Origin: Echria macrotheca
Taxonomy: Eukaryota; Ascomycota; Sordariomycetes; Sordariales; Schizotheciaceae
Reading direction: 5' to 3'
DNA: 64,000 nucleotides
Assembly (NCBI GenBank): GCA_030411725.1
Contig: MU839828.1
Span: forward strand, 1,674,001-1,738,000
In this document: positions 58,484-64,000 of the stretch, in pieces
Layout of the letters: each line of letters opens with the position of its first letter
Position numbering within the stretch: position 1 is the first letter of the stretch
The notes under the pieces: generated by a model
Told to the model about the DNA's origin: nothing
Seen by the model: the letters and a program-made list of their open reading frames with translations, nothing else
Database searches by the model: none
Made by a program: the position numbers and the translations under genes

Positions 58484-59366
58484 GATGGCGGCTGTTGATG
58501 TGAACTGAAAGGTTCGTAAAGATGTATGAGGCAGGAATCGACTTAGAGTACGTCTGGAAGACAGCTTGACAGGAGTGACAATGCTTTACGTGGTTGTCAA
58601 ATTGGCGGGACAGACGCATCTCTTATACACGGTCGTTGGACCGCGATTAGGGGTCCAGAGCGACCAAGCAGACGCGGCAACCAGGGAAAACGGCCTGATA
58701 CGTCATGCCGCCAACATCCACTTCTCCAGCGCGCCCTCCCCACAGCTCGCTACTCCCGTGACACCGTCCTGCAATGCCCAGTTGGGCAGTTGGGCGTATC
58801 AGATGTGTTGCACTCCCTCCAAACCGTAGCTGCGTGTGCTACGCCACGATTGGCAGCTGAGAACCGGCGAATCCCGCCGAAAGCGATGCAACTTGGCTCC
58901 CTTCTCGCGCCATGTTACGTAGATGCTCTGCCAAAGGACGCAGACGGAGGCCCCTCGGGCTCCTTTGGAGCAGAGTCGGGATGACTGCTCAGATCGGTGA
59001 TCCCTCTCCTTGTCCAGGAACACTGCTTCGTATCTGGCCCAGATCATATTCTGAATCAGACTAGATATCCTCATCTCGAGTACGGACAGTCTATGAGCTC
59101 CCCGCCATGATCGAGTGGTTGCTACGTCTTCATTCAGGGGATGGCGAGCTTGGAGGGAGAGATTGCCCCACCAACCATGATAACAGAGCGACCCCGCTGT
59201 AATCTGCCAAGCGGCATCTGATAGCGCCTTATCGATAAGCTTATCGCCGCGACCGAGGATCTCCCGCCAAAAATTTCTGGAGCTTTGGCGCTGGACTGTG
59301 GCAGGCGATTGACTTTGCGATGGGACTTTTGTGCTGAGACCGCAAATCGCAGTAGAACAGCCCAAG
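58484..59366. promoter_or_regulatory. divergent promoter of the PBI2-like gene and BMS1
   Basis: 883 bp between the two start codons. A 282-codon minus frame crossing this area (58799-59647) overlaps BMS1 exons on the other strand and is judged a shadow. The triple GATA site at 59227-59244 lies here. Confidence 0.6.
59227..59244. promoter_or_regulatory. three adjoining GATAAG sites
   Basis: CTTATCGATAAGCTTATC contains GATAAG on the minus, plus and minus strands, with no base between copies. AreA/Nit2-type GATA factors bind closely spaced GATA pairs. It is 123 bp before the BMS1 ATG and about 745 bp before the PBI2-like ATG. Confidence 0.6.
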
Positions 59367-62300
59367 ATGGACGGCCAGGTCAACAAGCCGCATAGGGCGT
59401 CGAAAAAATCAAAGGAAAAGAAGAAGCAGCATACAGGCGGTGCGATTTCACCTATTTTCCTTTCCAATCCGGCGCATTCCCGCTGACTATTTTTCTTGTA
59501 GAGCGCAATCCAAAAGCATTCGCCTTTTCCAACCCCGGGAAACTCGCCAAACAGGCTGCGAGATCTCATGATGTCGGTCGCATCTTCCTGGAGACCATTG
59601 TGGCATATACTAATCTGGGTGTTTAGATTCGAGAGAAACGCCTCCATGTACCGCTCGTCGACCGGCTTCCCGATGAGCCGCCACCGCGGCTGGTCACCAT
59701 CGTCGGGCCTCCGGGAGTGGGAAAGACAACTTTACTGTACGAACTCTGACCCTTGCGCGGACAAAATATACTAAGATTGTTCTACGCAGCAAATCCCTGA
59801 TCAGACGATATGCGAAAGAAACCATCTCCGACCCCGTCGGGCCAATAACGGTTGTCACATCCAAAAAGCAAAGGCTGACGTTTATCGAATGTCCCAACGA
59901 GCTCGAGGCCATGGTCGACATTGCAAAAGTGGCCGATATTGTACTACTCATGATTGACGGCAATTATGGTTTCGAGATGGAGACGATGGAGTTCCTCAAC
60001 GTCCTGGCGGCCACGGGCATGCCAGGCAACGTCTTTGGCATTCTCACACATCTCGACCTTTTCCGAAAACCACAAGCCCTGAAGGATGCCAAGAAGAGGT
60101 TAAAACATCGTCTGTGGAGTGAACTTTACCAAGGCGCCCATTTGTTCTACCTCTCCGGAGTCCTCAACGGCCGCTACCCAGATCGCGAAATCCACAACCT
60201 CTCACGCTTCCTTTCAGTGATGAAGAACCCCCGTCCTCTTGTCTGGAGAAACTCGCATCCCTACACGATCATCGATAATTATCGGGATGTTACCCACCCT
60301 ACAAAGATCGAAGAGGACGAAAAGTGCGATCGGACTATCGAGCTTTCCGGGTATCTACGTGGCACGAATTTCGCAGCGCAGGGGCAAAGGGTACACATTG
60401 CTGGTTTGGGCGACTTTACGATAGCGAGCATGGAGACGCTGCCGGATCCTTGTCCGACGCCGGCTATGGAGCAGGCGCTGGCAAAAGCGACGGGGAAGTC
60501 GGGGAGGAGACGTCTGGACGAGAAGGACAAGAAGCTCTACGCACCGATGGCTGATCGCAGCGGTCTGAAAATTACTGGCGACCATATCGTGATCACAAGA
60601 GAAAAGGGCTTCAATTTCGACAAGGACGCCGAAGATGTCGAGCGGGGAGAAGGTGAACAGCTCATCATCGACCTGCAGGGAGAAAGGCGCCTCCTCGGTC
60701 AAACCGAGAAAGGTGTCAAGTTATTTTCCACAGGGGAGCAAATCACCCATGTGCCGGAAGACGCCGACACCGGAAGAAAAACCCAGAGAAAGGCACGGTT
60801 TGCCGAGCGGGACGGTTCTGACGATGAAGGCGACGAGTTGCCGGAAGACGAGGGATTCGTCAGCGGTGACAACGAAGACGACGAAGAGGGGTCCGACGCC
60901 GAGGAGACTGAATTCAGCGAACAAAAGCTGGGTAAACTATTTAGGAAAAAGGATGAGGATAAGACGGGAGATGATGACATCGCCTTCGCCGATAGTGACT
61001 CGGATCTAGGGTCCTTGTCTGGGGGTGAGGAGGAATGGGACAGCGACGAAGACCAAGACGACGAGGACCTCGACTCGGACGAGGAAGGCGCTGCTCTGAA
61101 GTGGAAAGATAACATTTTGGAGCGGGCGAAGATGCTGCACGGGAAAAGGAGACCATATCGCGCCGTAGATCTGGCAAGGTTAATGTACGACGAGAGGGTA
61201 TCCCCGAAAGAAGCGCTTCAAAAATGGAGAGGCGAGGAAGAAGAGGAGCAGGAAGAAGATATCGAGCAGGATGAGGACGACACCTTCTTCCGTCCGACAG
61301 GGAGGGGAGTCGACGACGATCTTGCGGAGGACCGCATGGTGCCTCGATTCGACTACGAGGAGCTCGCTACGAAGTGGTCCAACGAGGATGCGGTAGAAGC
61401 CCTTCGAAACCGGTTTGCGACATCCAACCTGCTCGATGAAAATGAAGAAGGGGATGAGGACGACGAAATGGGAGATGATGACGAGGATGATGAGGGTGAC
61501 GGCGCCTTCGAGGATCTGGAAACTGGAGAGACCCACGGTGGAGATGAAAATGAAGAAGAGCCAGAGCCCGAACCCGAGGCTAGTCTGGAGGCGGAGCGCG
61601 AGAAGAACGCCCGCCGAAAAGAGGAACTCAAGCTTCGTTTCGAAGAAGAGGATCGCGAAGGCTTCACAAACGACAAGGCTGTTGCGAGGCGTGAAGCCGG
61701 CCAAGAAGAGTTTGGTGAGGATGATTGGTACGAGGCGCAAAAGGCCATCCTTCAAAAACAACAAGACATCAACAAGGCCGAATTTGAGAACCTCGATGAG
61801 ACCCAGCGGGTTGCTGTTGAAGGGTTCAAGGCTGGCAAATATGCCAAGCTGGTCATCGAGGGCGTCCCCGCCGAGTTTGTCAACAAGTTCCAGGCAAGGT
61901 TACCGATCGTCGTGGGCGGTCTCTCTGCCACCGAGGACAGGTTTGGATTTGTGCAAGTCCGTATCAAGAGGCATAGGTGGCACAAGAAGATCCGTAAGTT
62001 CATCGTACCAAATAAAGACAGGACCAGAAGGGGCTAATATAAACGCGCTACAGTCAAAACCGGTGATCCCCTTATTTTCTCCCTTGGCTGGAGAAGATTC
62101 CAAACGATGCCGGTCTACTCCATTTCTGATTCCCGGACCCGGAATCGCATGCTCAAGTACACACCCGAGCATATGCACTGTTTCGGTACATTTTATGGTC
62201 CTCTCATCGCCCCGAACACCGGGTTCGTATGCTTCCAGTCCTTCTCGGCGTCGAACCCAGGCTTCCGGATCTCTGCCACCGGGACAGTTTTGAGTGTTGA

Positions 62301-63115
62301 CGAGTCGACGGAAATCGTCAAGAAGCTCAAACTGGTACATACACCCCTCCCACCTGTAGTTCTGGATGCTAACTTCTCGATAGACCGGTGCCCCGTACAA
62401 GATTTTCAAGAATACTGCCTTCATCAAAGACATGTTCAACTCGGCATTAGAAATTGCCAAGTTCGAGGGAGCGGCCATCAAGACAGTCTCAGGTGTGCGT
62501 GGTCAGATCAAGCGCGCCCTGAGCAAACCGGATGGGCACTTCCGAGCGACCTTTGAGGACAAGATTCTGCTCAGCGACATTGTCTTTTTGAGGGCTTGGT
62601 ATCCTGTCAAGCCTCATCGATTCTACAACCCGGTCACGAATCTGATTGGGTGGCAGAGCATGAGGCTGACGGGCGAGATCCGGCGCGATCAGAACATTGA
62701 CACCCCACAGCTGAAGAACAGCCAGTACCGGAAGATTGAACGACAGACTCGCAGGTTCAATCCTCTGCGGGTGCCCAAAGCGCTCGCAGCAAGCCTGCCA
62801 TTCAAGTCGCAGATTATCCAGACCAAGCCGCAGAAGAAGGAGACGTACATGCAGAAGCGGGCTGTGGTTGTTCGCGGCGAAGAGAAGAAGACACGCGATC
62901 TCATGCAGAAGCTCACCACGATTCGGAAGGATGTGGTCGAAAAGAGGAGAGCGAAGAAGGACGAGAAGCGCGTCGAGTACCAGAAGAAACTGGCCGACAC
63001 AGAGGAGAGGATGGAGAATCGGCAGAAGAGGGAGACCAAGGCGTACTGGGAGAGGGAGGGCAAGAAGAGGAAGCCGGGGGATATGGGCGGCGGCGGTGGT
63101 AAGAGGCGGAAATAG
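59367..63115 (+). CDS. BMS1: ribosome biogenesis GTPase Bms1
   Basis: Nucleolar GTPase of the SSU processome, needed for 18S rRNA maturation and Rcl1 delivery. Exons are 59367-59439, 59502-59572, 59627-59736, 59790-61993, 62054-62334 and 62384-63115, giving 1156 aa. The Lys-rich start (MDGQVNKPHRASKKSKEKKK) is followed by NPKAFAFSNPGKLAKQAARS, KEKRLHVPLVDRLP-type sequence and the P-loop VGPPGVGKTTLLKSL. Next come PITVVTSKKQRLTFIECP, KVADIVLLMIDGNYGFEMET and ILTHLDLFRK. The centre is a long acidic stretch (Asp/Glu, residues ~370-570). The C-terminal half is the AARP2CN/Bms1-TSR1 region (WRRFQTMPVYSISDSRTRNR, KIFKNTAFIKDMF, FLRAWYPVKPHRFYNPV). The basic tail ends GGGGKRRK. Intron 2 uses an unusual donor, GTCGGT. 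Bms1 is close to universal and this copy looks intact. Confidence 0.96.
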
Positions 63116-63744
63116 ACCTTGATAATCCGTTCGAAGTACGGAATAGATACCTATTTGTCTATGTACATAAGGCAGTTGTATATAACCTCTGAGTCTGGGC
63201 CTTTGAAGCAAAATTGTTGACACTGATGGACTGCGTCGCTGTCCCTCTGGACCTGACTGGACTTGAACTGAAGCAATTGACTTTATGGCGAGCAGACTGG
63301 TCCGGAACCGCTGTCAGACTGTCAGACAGCTGAAACTTCATCAAAATTGGCTCCCCACTCTATATTGCTTCTTTTCTTCCTTCTCACGCCAAGATGACGT
63401 CTGAGGGGCGCTGAGGGGAAAGAGCGATGGTGATAGTGGCTTACACGTGACCACGCATCGCTGCGCATCCCTGTCGCGTTCTTTCCGTTTGAAGAAGAGA
63501 CCGGCTTCTTGCACCGAAGTCGAAAATCGCCGTCCTTCTTTCCCTTTCTTTCCTTCGTTCCTTATGCAAAAGGCTCTAATAGAACCTCTGCGGGATTTCC
63601 CCCCTTTTTTTGTCTGTGCGAAAAGGTCTGATCATCGTAAAGAAAAAACAAGACCCAAGCGCGTCATCGCGACACACCCAATCCCCCCACTTTTTCTTTC
63701 CTCTGTGCGGGTGAATCGGGACGAAATCCAGCAACAAACAAACC
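63116..63744. other. intergenic downstream of BMS1
   Basis: 629 bp with the BMS1 3' UTR and the promoter of the gene at the window edge. The short run of T and C near 63480-63720 suits a 5' leader. No other gene is supported. Confidence 0.5.
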
Positions 63745-64000
63745 ATGGCGCCGCGCAAGACGAAACGACCCCGTGCCGAGAGTAGCGGCTCCGGCTCGGC
63801 TGCGGCGAGGGCTTCGGGGGAGAGAAATTCCAAAGCTGCCCGGGCTGACTCGGCGGCGTATGCTTCGCAGTTGCCTCCAGCGCCGGCCTCCTCGTCCTCA
63901 GGTGACCGGTCTGGGGCCGCGGCGACGTCGCGGTCTTCTGGCGCTGTCGATGCGGAACAGAGACTTGGGTGGCAGGCGTCTACCCAGGAGGAGGACGGGG
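63745..64000 (+). CDS. partial gene, N-terminus of an unidentified basic/Ser-Ala-rich protein
   Basis: An ATG in a strong context (AACCATGGCG) opens a frame that stays open to the window edge, 85 codons. It begins MAPRKTKRPRAESSGSGSAA and continues Ser/Ala-rich and disordered. The GC-rich third positions match genes in this region. The basic start resembles a nuclear localisation signal. The product cannot be named from this fragment. Confidence 0.6.
   Translation, partial: MAPRKTKRPRAESSGSGSAAARASGERNSKAARADSAAYASQLPPAPASSSSGDRSGAAATSRSSGAVDAEQRLGWQASTQEEDG

Noticed and set aside
58799..59647. 282-codon minus-strand frame between the inhibitor gene and BMS1
   Set aside because: It overlaps the first three exons of BMS1, whose protein sequence is conserved on the plus strand.
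816..63115. Secondary-metabolite gene cluster
   Set aside because: A Zn2Cys6 factor and an exporter are present, but no polyketide synthase, NRPS, terpene cyclase or tailoring enzyme is seen.

Overview
The window is nuclear DNA of a filamentous ascomycete, most likely a Sordariomycete. The evidence is: short GT-AG introns (mostly 45-105 bp) with CTAAC/CTGAC-type branch sites; a head-to-head pair of myosin-motor chitin synthases (classes V and VII); an Msb2-type signalling mucin ending in the tail AENSLGWN; a HET-domain protein; and Zn2Cys6 regulators. No bacterial, viral, rRNA, tRNA or CRISPR feature was recognised. Most coding regions are GC-rich. The HET gene looks less biased. There is no obvious sign of repeat-induced point mutation.  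Layout. (1) 0.8-8.2 kb: a Zn2Cys6 transcription factor (-) and a 14-TM-type MFS exporter (+) share a 2.2 kb divergent promoter. (2) 9.2-12.5 kb: housekeeping genes ALG7 (first step of dolichol N-glycosylation) and SEH1 (nucleoporin/SEA-complex WD40). (3) 13-14.7 kb: a disordered, highly charged orphan protein. (4) 15.3-16.6 kb: a glutathionyl-hydroquinone reductase (ECM4-like GST) with a degenerate ~90-bp tandem repeat just upstream of its start. (5) 18.1-22.7 kb: UBA1 (ubiquitin E1) and a five-exon FKBP12-type prolyl isomerase, tandem on the minus strand. (6) 22.7-29.4 kb: a 6.6 kb interval with no recognisable gene. (7) 29.4-31.5 kb: the signalling mucin MSB2. (8) 33-34.9 kb: an anion:cation symporter-type MFS permease. 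(9) 35.8-39.5 kb: a large HET protein combining HET, TPR-like, 16 copies of a ~31-residue repeat, and ankyrin repeats. (10) 40.5-55 kb: class V and class VII chitin synthases, head to head across 3.2 kb. (11) 56.2-58.5 kb: a mitochondrial 2-oxoacid dehydrogenase kinase and a 75-residue I9-type proteinase inhibitor (PBI2-like), both minus. (12) 59.4-63.1 kb: BMS1, the 40S-biogenesis GTPase. (13) 63.7 kb to the end: the start of an unidentified gene.  How they relate. Several genes act on the cell surface or wall: MSB2 (surface sensing), CHS5 and CHS7 (chitin synthesis at hyphal tips and septa) and ALG7 (N-glycosylation). Only the chitin synthase pair is a clearly non-random arrangement. The most unusual locus is the HET/repeat protein at 35.8-39.5 kb, which looks like a fungal self/non-self receptor with a diversifying repeat domain. 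Exon boundaries were inferred by hand from frame, splice signals and conserved protein motifs. They have not been checked against RNA.
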